This document shows, piece after piece, positions 1-10,854 of a stretch of 64,000 nt of DNA; the first letter of the stretch is position 1; each line of letters begins with the position of its first letter. The notes beneath the pieces were generated by a model. The model was not told the DNA's origin, did not search any database, and saw only the letters and a program-made list of their open reading frames with translations. Source of the DNA: Gordius sp. MW1 (lineage: Eukaryota; Nematomorpha; Gordioida; Gordea; Gordiidae); the NCBI GenBank assembly GCA_964036665.1, contig OZ038531.1, forward strand, positions 14,260,168-14,324,167, written 5' to 3'. The translations under genes were made by a program, and so were the position numbers.

Positions 1-185
1 CGAAATAGAGCGCCGAGAGTATGTGATTCCGGTGCTGTAGAACGCTATAGTTCTGGAAAATTCTGTCGGTACCTGCTGGTGGACAAGATGACGCGGTGGT
101 ATTTAACGTGTAGGACGAGGTTTCGGATATTAATGTATTTTTGCATGAGCGCACGTGTATCCCAGAAGCGAATTAATTAGTTTTT

Positions 186-246
186 CGACGTAAATCGTCG
201 GTACATCTTCGGATGTGGCGCCTACGGGTGCGACGTCTACGGACGT
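186..246. other. Cluster of four hairpins, three with UNCG-type loops (copy 1)
   Basis: Four adjacent inverted repeats lie head to tail. The first has stem CGACG (186-190) and CGTCG (196-200). The second is ACATC-TTCG-GATGT (203-216). The third is GCGCC-TACG-GGTGC (218-231, one G-T wobble). The fourth is ACGTC-TACG-GACGT (233-246). As RNA, the last three would be C(UNCG)G tetraloops, the exceptionally stable class. The cluster is identical in copies 2 (2251-2311) and 3 (4316-4376). That it acts as RNA is inference. Confidence 0.75.
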
Positions 247-261
247 GTTTAATTAATTCGG

Positions 262-566
262 AGGCTTAATGCCTGTTATGACCTGTTTTTTTGGCTTAAT
301 GCCGTATCACCTTTAATTAGGTTTGATGAGGTCGAGTTTTCTGGGTGGGCAAATTGCCCGTGCGCATGATTGATTGATTTGTTGGAGTTAATTACCTCGC
401 ATGTACGAAGGGAAGTTAATACCATCGTTGTAAGGTCCAAGGTTACCGTTATGGAGTTCATAGCTCCCAGGTGATTATGGTAGGCGGAGTTGCATTTTAT
501 GCGAGATACGCCTGATGACAGTTTTTTTACACTTAGTGATGTTACTGGTGCCTATGTCGGCGCCGA
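262..566. other. Further short inverted repeats in the 2-kb unit (copy 1)
   Basis: Hairpins continue through this stretch: AGGC-TTAAT-GCCT (262-274), GGC-TTAAT-GCC (293-303), ACCT-TTAATT-AGGT (309-322), GGGC-AAATT-GCCC (347-359), GGAG with CTCC (453-467), a nested hairpin with outer stem AGGCG/CGCCT (482-486 and 509-513) and inner stem GCAT/ATGC (492-502), and the palindrome TCGGCGCCGA (557-566). In copy 3 the GGGC hairpin has a changed base in the loop but an intact stem. Two more lie further on, ATCGC-TAT-GCGAT (1307-1319) and an 8-bp stem at 1992-1999 with 2010-2017. Confidence 0.7.
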
Positions 567-648
567 TTGCTAATATGTGGTATAGCGACGTCACCTATAA
601 TTACACGGAAATATCGTACGCTTTGTGGGCGAGAGGCTAGCGGCTCTT

Positions 649-759
649 ATGGAGAAGCGGCGTAGACGACGTAGAGTGGCTAAGATGTTTCTGTCTCGCT
701 CTATTGGTGGAAATCAAAGAAACTACTTTGGGTTTACGTTAACGAAAACAATTGGGTGA
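649..759 (+). other. 36-codon Arg-rich ORF in the 2-kb unit
   Basis: This ORF starts at ATG 649 and ends at TGA 757-759. Residues 4-9 are six consecutive arginines. The frame is open for about 16 codons upstream of the ATG. The same ORF is intact in copy 2 (2714-2824) and copy 3 (4780-4890). The only difference I see in copy 3 is a third-position GGT to GGG change, which keeps glycine. It could be a remnant of a larger protein, for example a transposase N-terminus, or chance in a structured repeat. I assign no function. Confidence 0.25.
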
Positions 760-3700
760 AGTATCCTATCCCGAACCCAACAACGCCCAATACATTGACA
801 AAACCCTTTCCCCCTAGCAAGCTTGAAGGGTATGGTGCGTTTCAAATTTATGGTCAACGACAAAATCATATCGAAAAGAGCGAGTGAGAAAAGCGATCCT
901 AAAAACGTTCAACAATACAATTTGATACGTACCTCCGAACAATGGACAGCGGTCAAGAACTCAAATCCGACGACCGTGCTGAGAGGTCAACAAATAGGTC
1001 GGAGGAGGTTATCTAGAAGGGTATGGTGTTGTAGTTGATGCGCGCATTCGCAACCACATGAATATTGAAGTACAGTGAACTCTCACAAACTCCGTGTAAC
1101 ATCTGTGTACCAATTTCGATATAGATTTCATTAGTCTCCCCTTCTTCCCCCCATTGCTCTTTACGCGATAGATTATAACCGTCATTATTTACGTGTAGCG
1201 CGTGTTTACAACACATGAGGTTAGGATCACGCGTCACATATACACAGCGAGTATTCCCATCATCATTGTATACGCGTAGTCCCTCTCCCCCTATTGATCG
1301 CTATGCGATATATTATAGTCAACAAGATTTATTTGTCGACGCGCAATAATACATCACATGTATAGTGTAGATATCAATCCGCGTGTGTTGATTGGCAGAT
1401 TTTCCTTTGTTCGTATATAATTAATATTTATTCCTACGTTTTGCTAATATCTTTCTTAATATCTCGCGGTTCTATGGGGACGATTATATTATAAATAAAG
1501 GATAAGTTATTAGTAAAGTAATTGTAAGGTAAGAAACAAACATTGTCTTTATAATAATAAATCTAATAACCATCTTAATTATACGTAATTCTGTTTAATT
1601 AATTCTTTGAAACTTTGGTTATTACAGTGGTGTCAGAAAAAATGGATACATTTGAATTTAATAAGCTTTGAATATGAAAAGATAATGTTTATTGTGTTTA
1701 TTTATTTTATTTTTGGTTGGTGTAATGTTAATCCAGAAATATTAGGAGTAAAATATAAAGAATGCAACGATTTGGATTGCTATTTTAACATTCATTTTTG
1801 GGTATTAAGAAGGGTGTGGCAATATTTTTAATTTTTAAATAAGATGAGTGGCAGTATTTTGAAATTTTATAAATTAGTGCTTAAGTCCCAATAGAATCGC
1901 GCGAAGGTACATTTTTCATAATGCATGTTTTATTCCTTCAAATTTTTTCGCTTTTGCTTTTTTCGCATGGAATTTAATATTTTTTAAATATGATTGACGC
2001 GCATGTGACCGTCAATCGCTATCCGTCATTGTCCTTGATTGATCAGCTGGTATCTGACAGTGCGAAATAGAGCGCCGAGAGTATGTGATTCCGGTGCTGT
2101 AGAACGCTATTGCAGTTCTGGAAAATTCTGTCGGTACCTGCTGGTGGACAAGATGACGCGGTGGTATTTAACGTGTAGGACGAGGTTTCGGATATTAATG
2201 TATTTTTGCATGAGCGCACGTGTATCCCAGAAGCGAATTAATTAGTTTTTCGACGTAAATCGTCGGTACATCTTCGGATGTGGCGCCTACGGGTGCGACG
2301 TCTACGGACGTGTTTAATTAATTCGGAGGCTTAATGCCTGTTATGACCTGTTTTTTTGGCTTAATGCCGTATCACCTTTAATTAGGTTTGATGAGGTCGA
2401 GTTTTCTGGGTGGGCAAATTGCCCGTGCGCATGATTGATTGATTTGTTGGAGTTAATTACCTCGCATGTACGAAGGGAAGTTAATACCATCGTTGTAAGG
2501 TCCAAGGTTACCGTTATAGAGTTCATAGCTCCCAGGTGATTATGGTAGGCGGAGTTGCATTTTATGCGAGATACGCCTGATGACAGTTTTTTTACACTTA
2601 GTGATGTTACTGGTGCCTATGTCGGCGCCGATTGCTAATATGTGGTATAGCGACGTCACCTATAATTACACGGAAATATCGTACGCTTTGTGGGCGAGAG
2701 GCTAGCGGCTCTTATGGAGAAGCGGCGTAGACGACGTAGAGTGGCTAAGATGTTTCTGTCTCGCTCTATTGGTGGAAATCAAAGAAACTACTTTGGGTTT
2801 ACGTTAACGAAAACAATTGGGTGAAGTCCTATCCCGAACCCAACAACGCCCAATACATTGACAAAACCCTTTCCCCCTAGCAAGCTTGAAGGGTATGGTG
2901 CGTTTCAATTTTATGGTCAACGACAAAATCATATCGAAAAGAGCGAGTGAGAAAAGCGATCCTAAAAACGTTCAACAATACAATTTGATACGTACCTCCG
3001 AACAATGGACAGCGGTCAAGAACTCAAATCCGACGACCGTGCTGAGAGGTCAACAATTAGGTCGGAGGAGGTTATCTAGAAGGGTATGGTGTTGTAGTTG
3101 ATGCGCGCATTCGCAACCACATGAATATTGAAGTACAGTGAACTCTCACAAACTCCGTGTAACATCTGTGTACCAATTTCGATATAGATTTCATTAGTCT
3201 CCCCTTCTTCCCCCCATTGCTCTTTACGCGATAGATTATAACCGTCATTATTTACGCGTAGCGCGTGTTTACAACACATGAGGTTAGGATCACGCGTCAC
3301 ATATACACAGCGAGTATTCCCATCATCATTGTATACGCGTAGTCCCTCTCCCCCTATTGATCGCTATGCGATATATTATAGTCAGCAAGATTTATTTGTC
3401 GACGCGCAATAATACATCACATGTATAGTGTAGATATCAATCCGCGTGTGTTGATTGGCAGATTTTCCTTTGTTCGTATATAATTAATATTTATTCCTAC
3501 GTTTTGCTAATATCTTTCTTAATATCTCGCGGTTCTATGGGGACGATTATATTATAAATAAAGGATAAATTATGAGTAAAGTAATTGTAAGGTAAGAAAC
3601 AAACATTGTCTTTATAATAATAAATCTAATAACCATCTTAATTATACGTAATTCTGTTTAATTAATTCTTTGAAACTTTGGTTATTACAGTGGTGTCAGA

Positions 3701-5743
3701 AAAAATGGATACATTTGAATTTAATAAGCTTTGAATATGAAAAGATAATGTTTATTGTGTTTATTTATTTTATTTTTGGTTGGTGTAATGTTAATCCAGA
3801 AATATTAGGAGTAAAATATAAAGAATGCAACGATTTGGATTGCTATTTTAACATTCATTTTTGGGTATTAAGAAGGGTGTGGCAATATTTTTAATTTTTA
3901 AATAAGATGAGTGGCAGTATTTTGAAATTTATAAATTAGTGCTTAAGTCCCAATAGAATCGCGCGAAGGTACATTTTTCATAATGCATGTTTTATTCCTT
4001 CAAATTTTTTCGCTTTTGCTTTTTTCGCATGGAATTTATTTAATATTTTTTAAATATGATTGACGCGCATGTGACCGTCAATCGCTATCCGTCATTGTCC
4101 TTGATTGATCAGCTGGTATCTGACAGTGCGAAATAGAGCGCCGAGAGTATGTGATTCCGGTGCTGTAGAACGCTATTGCAGTTCTGGAAAATTCTGTCGG
4201 TACCTGCTGGTGGACAAGATGACGCGGTGGTATTTAACGTGTAGGACGAGGTTTCGGATATTAATGTATTTTTGCATGAGCGCACGTGTATCCCAGAAGC
4301 GAATTAATTAGTTTTTCGACGTAAATCGTCGGTACATCTTCGGATGTGGCGCCTACGGGTGCGACGTCTACGGACGTGTTTAATCAATTCGGAGGCTTAA
4401 TGCCTGTTATGACCTGTTTTTTTGGCTTAATGCCGTATCACCTTTAATTAGGTTTGATAAGGTCGAGTTTTCTGGGTGGGCAAATCGCCCGTGCGCATGA
4501 TTGATTGATTTGTTGGAGTTAATTACCTCGCATGTACGAAGGGAAGTTAATACCATCGTTGTAAGGTCCAAGGTTACCGTTATGGAGTTCATAGCTCCCA
4601 GGTGATTATGGTAGGCGGAGTTGCATTTTATGCGAGATACGCCTGATGACAGTTTTTTTACACTTAGTGATGTTACTGGTGCCTATGTCGGCGCCGATTG
4701 CTAATATGTGGTATAACGACGTCATCTATAATTACACGGAAATATCGTACGCTTTGTGGGCGAGAGGCTAGCGGCTCTTATGGAGAAGCGGCGTAGACGA
4801 CGTAGAGTGGCTAAGATGTTTCTGTCTCGCTCTATTGGGGGAAATCAAAGAAACTACTTTGGGTTTACGTTAACGAAAACAATTGGGTGAAGTATCCTAT
4901 CCCAAACCCAACAACGCCCAATACATTGGCAAAACTCTTTCCCCCTAGCAAGCTCGAAGGGTATGGTGCGTTTCAATTTTATGGTCAACGACAAAATCAT
5001 ATCGAAAAGACCGAGTCAGAAAAGCGATCCTAAAAACGTTCAACAATACAATTTGATATGTACCTCCGAACAATGGACAGCGGTCAAGGACTCAAATCCG
5101 ACGACCGTGCTTAGAGGTCAACAATTAGGTCGGAGGAGGTTATCTTGAAGGGTATGGTGTTGTAGTTGATGCGCGCATTCGCAACCACATGAATATTGAA
5201 GTACAGTGAACTCTCACAAACTCCGTGTAACATCTGTGTACCAATTTCGATATAGATTTCATTAGTCTCCCCTTCTTCCCCCCATTGCTCTTTACGCGAT
5301 AGATTATAACCATCATTATTTACGCGTAGGGCGTGTTACAACACATGAGGTTAGGATCACGCGTCACATATACACAGCGAGTATTCCCATCATCATTGTA
5401 TACGCGTATTCCCTCTCCCCCTATTGATCGCTATGCGATATATTATAGTTAACAAGATTTATTTGTCGACGCGCAATAATACATCACATGTATAGTGTTG
5501 ATTGGCAGATTTTCCTTTGTTCTTATTCCTACGTTTCGCTAATATCTTTCTTAATATCTCGCGGTTCTATGGGGACGATTATATTATAAATAAAGGATAA
5601 ATTATGAGTAAAGTAATTGTAAGGTAAGAAACAAACATTGTCTTTATAATAATAAATCTAATAACCATCTTAATTAAACGTAATTCTTTTAATTAATTAT
5701 TTTTAACTTTGGTTATTACAACAGCCAGAAACCTTATTTTTGT

Positions 5744-5925
5744 ATGATAAAATTAAAAAGATATGCTAAAATTTCAAATGTAATTGACGACATTATAAGT
5801 AGCATCGAAAATGCAGATGTCACTTTTAACTTAACTCTAGCCAAATTAAATCTGTAGCAAAGCAATTAAATGTTGCTAGCGCGAAACAATGTTATTTAAA
5901 ATGTTCGGACAAAAAAGAAGTTTAA
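5744..5925 (+). pseudogene. Short coding-like remnant, frame-broken
   Basis: Just after the 2-kb array ends, a frame runs from ATG 5744 to TAG 5855-5857 (37 residues), and is open upstream to about 5695. From about 5832 another frame continues to TAA 5923-5925 with a lysine- and cysteine-bearing C-terminus (ending CSDKKEV). The composition of both halves looks protein-like, unlike the surrounding AT-rich DNA. The switch could be a frameshift, or a short intron ending at the CTCTAG near 5840. I do not recognise the protein, and its upstream part would lie under the 2-kb repeat. Confidence 0.25.
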
Positions 5926-6277
5926 GTTAAACATAATTATCAACATATCACTCCTCTAATTTAAGCAAATTAAAGCAGCAAGCTAACTTGATGTATTTAT
6001 TTATGCTTTGTTTCTAGCTTTCTTTCACTTAATTAAAATGTCTAGCCACAAAATTAAGAGGTTTCATTATAATTTATTGAGTTTTTTATGTAATTTTTTA
6101 TATTCACAATGCATTCTCATAATAAATATAAAAAAATATTAGGTCTAGCTTTTCAAACTAAGGAGACATGCATTGCATCAACGGGCCAAATGTATAAAAA
6201 TATATTGATTTAAACTCTATTTAAAAACTGTTTCTATGTATAATTCGATAGATAAATTGTTTCAATAGTATCTTGTT
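5926..6277. other. AT-rich spacer downstream of the ABHD16-like gene
   Basis: This is mostly AT-rich non-coding DNA and probably includes the gene's 3' UTR on the minus strand. A minus-strand open stretch at about 6175-6230 ends in GPLMQCMSP. It is the only candidate I found for an additional C-terminal exon, and it is not supported by a confident splice site. Confidence 0.4.
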
Positions 6278-8997
6278 TTATAGAAGCAAATCTAATGCCT
6301 CAACTATGTTAAAAAACCTTAGGCTTAAATTTTTTAATTTATAGCAAAAGAACAAAGTTATTAAACCATAAGATAGCCGGATAAAATTATTACCTATTCT
6401 TTAATATTTTAACAATCAAATGGTTTCCACGATTAGACGATAAGTCTCCTTCCCTGATGTATGAAAATTAATTATAAAATAATTATACATTTTCTTTCTT
6501 TACCTCATGTTCATAATTTCATCCTGTGTTCGTCTTATCAAGACAAAATTTGTGTTGGTGTCCCTATTATAAATTGTGAGTGGCTTAATTTTATAATAAT
6601 AAAGAGTAGAAGCTAATAATGTATTAAATATTTATTTAAACAGGCAAAACCAATTTATTGGTATCAATTAACACAATAATAAAATATCATTTGATACCTC
6701 GTAATATATTGGATAATTCTAAGGTCCAAATATTTTCGAATTGTATATACAACCAAATTTTCTAAATACAATATTAAACACTTATTCAAAGAACATGATG
6801 CATGTTAAAATCATTAATATATTATACCAATTAGAGCAGGCATTCGGTTTAAGGCCAAAGGAAGTATATCATCAAAAGCGCCATCTAATATCTTATGATG
6901 AGAATAAATTTAATATTTGATATTATTATTAGTAAGCAATACATTTTTTTAATGCTTACTTACAAATTGATAATGTCTATAAAATGATAAATTAATTTAA
7001 GGTAAAATACTAGAGCTCTGTTGTTGGGGATATGTGCAGCAGCCCAAGCTGCGGTAAAACTGCCTATGGACCAACCATAGAATAAAATTTTTTCAGGAGA
7101 AAAATGCAATCCCTTCAAGGCATATTCAACTACTGCGTGAATCGCAGTTAACTCATCTTCTGGTGTAGGTTGACCCTTTAATTTCGTTATAATTAATTAA
7201 TTAATTCAATATAAAATTCTATTCAACATATCAAATCTATAGCATATATATATAATTTTTTTTATATAAATTTTACTGTGCTTTGACCAAATCCTGGATG
7301 GTTCCAACCCAAAATGGAAAAGCCAGAGTCTAGAAATGAGGTCATGCAACCTATTTCATAATAACTAGCATTCCCTTCACAGACTATCAACTATAAAAAT
7401 ACAAATGACTGGATAAAATAAAATTTATGATAAAAATAAAAAACAGAGGCAATAAGCATAAAAACACATAAAATATGTATTTAATGTAGCTGCAATATAA
7501 TGTCACAACCAATTTAAATATATAAAATTTTTTAATGAATTATGTCACCAAATATGATCCCAAATAATTAGTTTCAAGTGTTGCGCTTTGGTTATTTTTA
7601 ACATTTTGTGTCACTTGATCTTCTCTTAATTGTAAGAACAAGGCTGAAGGCACTTCCCTTTTGTCCAAAAACATAACATCTACTCCATTACCATTCCATA
7701 GGCCAAGTTTGGCTCTTTTTCCTTTATACTACAGATTCCATTAACAGTAAATAATAAACAAGAACTATTAATTATTTTTTATAAAATTAATGCTTATTTA
7801 ATCAATTACCAACAAACAAACTTAGTAACTTACGCAGGCTATCAAATTAAATCTTCCCTCGTTTAAAGATTGACCTAATAAAAATAAATTGCATAGCAAT
7901 TAATATAATTTTTAACAAAATGTTATCCATAAAAGAATTGATTTATTGATAACAAATTTTTTCAAGATAGTATAACAATTAAATTGAGATACAATCTAAA
8001 TCTATATCTTATTACTAAAATTTACATCTCTTTTTTATTAATCATTATCAATAATAAATTTTCTTTGTGTACCTAAAAGAATTTGCATTAGAGTTGTTGC
8101 ACCAGGGTAAGCCATTTTTAGTAAAAATGTGTGATTTGCCAAATAACTTTAAATGGTTAAAAATTGGCATATACAAATTATTTATTAAAACAAATGAATA
8201 AAAAAAATACCTAAAGGTTTTATACAAAAACTCCTTCCATAATGGAAGAATATGCTTGTATTTTTGCTTCTGACTAATGAATGAATTGATATCTGGCCTA
8301 ATGTATCAAAATTGTTAAATATCTAATATATTTTCAAATTAATACCTAAGATTGACTTCAAAATTGGGAGGCCAAAAAGTCAAATCAAAATCATATGTGT
8401 TCAATAGTTTCTAATATATATAAAAAATCTCTAACAACATATTTCTATTATAGAATATTATTTATAGTTTTTACAATTTGTCATAATATAGTCAAATATA
8501 AATACTTCTTTCATATGTTGCCGAGATGTAAGGTGTTTATTGTATTCTCGAATAAAAGTCATATAATAGATGCTATTGTATCTCCCAATTCCTAATTGAT
8601 TATTAATTATGCATAAATAGTAATATACCCCTGATGATATAACTTAGGGAAAATATGCTCATGGCAACAAATGACAATTTAGCATATATTCCCATATAAT
8701 CATAAGATATATGGCCTAAAAATTAGTTTGAGCAGAAGTCTAAGCTTACCATATCTATGAATGTAATACAAAATAATTGGTGATGCATATATAGTTATTG
8801 TTTTTAAAATTGACATCTATAAGAATAATTAATATAATAGATTAACTTTAATTACAAATTGTATCGCACATTGCCCAATAAGCTCTAATGTATTCGGTTC
8901 ATAATACAAGTTCTAAAGAAGCATTAGCGTTTTTGTATTGCAATAAAACCTTTTTTCCAAAAATTGAATATAAACGCGGTCCATTTAAGCAATTCAT
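6278..8997 (-). CDS. ABHD16-type alpha/beta hydrolase, 17 exons, 452 residues
   Basis: Exons in coding order on the minus strand: 8997-8950, 8912-8856, 8816-8750, 8715-8629, 8591-8506, 8410-8346, 8297-8211, 8146-8073, 7874-7834, 7728-7549, 7390-7277, 7175-7011, 6891-6828, 6761-6698, 6563-6504, 6453-6394, 6317-6278. Every intron has GT...AG ends, and the exon total of 1359 nt is a whole number of codons. The N-terminus carries GPRLY. Two hydrophobic segments fall at about residues 37-90. The serine hydrolase core follows, with CEGNASYYEIG and GWNHPGFGQSTG, the nucleophile elbow YGWSIGSFT (Ser338), ILDGAFDD, and the acid motif IRRTQDEI (Asp414). These match ABHD16A/B, membrane-bound lysophospholipid lipases (mammalian ABHD16A hydrolyses phosphatidylserine to lyso-PS). 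The C-terminus is about 100 residues shorter than the mammalian protein and lacks the usual His-Cys motif. An in-frame ATG at 9006-9004 is an alternative start. The final exon is the least certain. Confidence 0.93.
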
Positions 8998-9010
8998 AAA
9001 GATCATATGA

Positions 9011-9019
9011 ATCAAGTTA
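9011..9019. repeat. Target-site duplication, left (ATCAAGTTA)
   Basis: The nine bases ATCAAGTTA at 9011-9019 are repeated exactly at 10837-10845, directly outside the two ends of the inverted-repeat element at 9020-10836. A perfect 9-bp duplication is typical of Mutator-like transposons. It lies 13 bp or less from the hydrolase gene's upstream ATG. Confidence 0.9.
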
Positions 9020-9550
9020 GGCCTAGGCTATGTATTCTCGATTCAAAGTGATAAATAACAAAACGTAAAACGCATTTCTTAAACGTTCCATTCCCGAGCG
9101 CAATCATCGCGTTCGTTAATTTGTGTGTTATTGTTTACAAAATTTTTTAAATTCGCCATTTTTGCTTGTTCTAATCCATATGGTAACAGCAACATTTTGT
9201 GGCAATATAAAGGTATGATAAATAGATATATTAAATATTTTCCTAGATAAATAATTTTGAATTTTTAACCTCTTCAAACAAGATTTGTTCATTAATTCAA
9301 CATTTGTGGCAATAAAAAGGTATGATAAATAGATATATTAACTATTTTCCTAGATAAATAATTTTGAATTATTTTCTTTAATCAGTTGCAAAAGAGGTGG
9401 GAAAAATACATCAACTATTCTAAGGTTCAACATATTTGTCTCATTTACTAAAACATCAATCAATAGTTGATTCAAATACATCAACCATTCAAATTTTCAA
9501 CATATTTGTCTCATTTACAAAAACATCAATAAATAGTTGATTAACCATTG
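9020..9550 (+). repeat. Left inverted arm of the long-TIR element
   Basis: This arm pairs with the reverse complement of 10400-10836 at high identity. It is longer than the right arm because of internal duplication. The outer 190 bp is the least AT-rich part and the most similar to its partner. Confidence 0.85.
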
Positions 9551-10399
9551 TATTTAAGAATTTCCAACATACATCTAATAGTTTTTTTAATGAGGTTGGA
9601 AACCTTATTTGTTATTCGTGTAATACAATAAACCTTGTGTTGTTGCTCATATTATTGTTGTTAGCAGTGTTATGTTCAACATATTAAATACTATTTGTGA
9701 GTCAGGGAGAGTTACAAATATTAATTGCTATTCAATTTATATTAATAAGAATGACCATTTAAGTATTTTATCAAATTTATAATATGATTTTCATTAGAAA
9801 TCATTAGTATAACAATTGAATTTACAATTTTGCATACATATTCTGACAAATCCTTAAATATTAGTTTGTAAAAATCTAAATACATTTATACATATATCAT
9901 TAAGAGTCACATAATATAAGTGCTATTTTAAGAGTTAATTGGTAGTATCAGAATCCTGTATGTTCTAAAAGTGCAAAAGCTTTGTGCATATAGTTACCAA
10001 CAATTTATTAATTCTATTTTCAAAACTTATTTTTTAAATGATGTTATAATCTAAAAGTTACTCAAGATAGTTACCAACAATCTTCTATTTCATTTTTTAT
10101 AAAAGGCACATATAAAAATGTCAAAAGCATTTTCAATATTTTTACCTGATGTTATAATATGATCTAAAAGTTACTCAAGATAGTTACCAACAATCTTCTA
10201 TTTCATTTTTTATAAAATGCACGTATAAAAATGTTAAAAGCATTTTCAAATCTAATTTTTTATAACATGCTATCTTAAAAAATACAGTTTATTTAAAATT
10301 TGAGCCAAATTCAGCAAACCTTTTAGGAAATTTATTGAATCTCTAAAAAAACAACACTCAAATATGTCAGCTGCAGTTTATTATTTTTAAACAATAAGA

Positions 10400-10836
10400 A
10401 ACAATGGTGAATCAACTATTGATTGATGTTTTAGTAAATGAGACAAATATGTTGAACATTTGAATGGTTGATGTATTTTTCCCACCTCTTTTGCAACTGA
10501 TCTAGGAAAATAGTTAATATATCAATTTATCATACCTTTTTATTGCCACAAAATGTTGAATAAATGAACAAATCTTGTTTAAAGAGATTAAAAATTCAAA
10601 ATTATTTATCTAGGATAATAGTTAATATATCTATTTATCATACCTTTATATTGCCACAAAATGTTGTTGTTACCATACGGATTAGAACAAGCAAAAATGG
10701 CGTATTTAAAAAAATTTGTAAACAATAACACACAAATTAACGAACGCGATGATTGCGCTCGGGAATGGAACGTTTAAGAAATGCGTTTTACGTTTTGTTA
10801 TTTATCACTCTGAATCGAGAATACATAGCCTAGGCC
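10400..10836 (-). repeat. Right inverted arm of the long-TIR element
   Basis: This is the reverse-complement partner of the left arm, ending at GCCTAGGCC just before the ATCAAGTTA duplication at 10837-10845. Confidence 0.85.
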
Positions 10837-10854
10837 ATCAAGTTAATAGCTCCT

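Larger units (their letters stand above)
1..5720. repeat. Tandem array of a 2.06-kb unit (2.8 copies)
   Basis: The sequence at position 1 recurs at 2063 and at 4129, giving periods of 2062 and 2066 bp. The copies differ by scattered single-base changes and a few small indels. The third copy stops at about 5720 after roughly 1.59 kb, and it has lost about 20 bp near 5490 and about 15 bp near 5522. Copy 1 begins at the window edge, so the array may extend to the left. Each unit has a moderately GC-rich first 1.3 kb full of short inverted repeats and an AT-rich remainder. The short ORFs of 60-75 codons recur only because the unit recurs, and one is cut short by a stop in copy 3. I recognise no known gene, RNA or transposon family in it. 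Confidence 0.95.
9020..10836. mobile_element. Long-TIR DNA transposon, Mutator-like by its 9-bp TSD, non-autonomous
   Basis: The ends are inverted copies beginning GGCCTAGGCTATGTATTCTC. Homology of the arms runs from about 9020 to 9550 on the left and from about 10400 to 10836 on the right. The left arm carries an extra copy of a roughly 70-bp segment (near 9405 and 9480) and a repeat of a roughly 105-bp segment (near 9199 and 9305). The middle (9550-10400) is AT-rich, has a roughly 108-bp imperfect tandem duplication at 10042-10255 and shows no transposase. The element lies between the hydrolase start codon and everything upstream. Confidence 0.88.

Noticed and set aside
511..560. CTGATGA resembling a hammerhead ribozyme core
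   Set aside because: A possible CAGT/ACTG stem follows, but no GAAA appears in the required place and no cleavage-site stem is evident.
823..1038. 71-codon ORF in the 2-kb unit, also at 2886-3101
   Set aside because: Copy 3 carries a TGA that shortens it, and it has no recognisable domain. Its recurrence reflects the tandem repeat.
1..5720. Direct repeats considered as LTRs or a viral genome array
   Set aside because: Units are contiguous head to tail with no internal coding region, primer-binding site or polymerase.
8395..8595. Plus-strand 66-codon ORF
   Set aside because: It overlaps exons 5 and 6 of the minus-strand hydrolase gene and is an antisense shadow.
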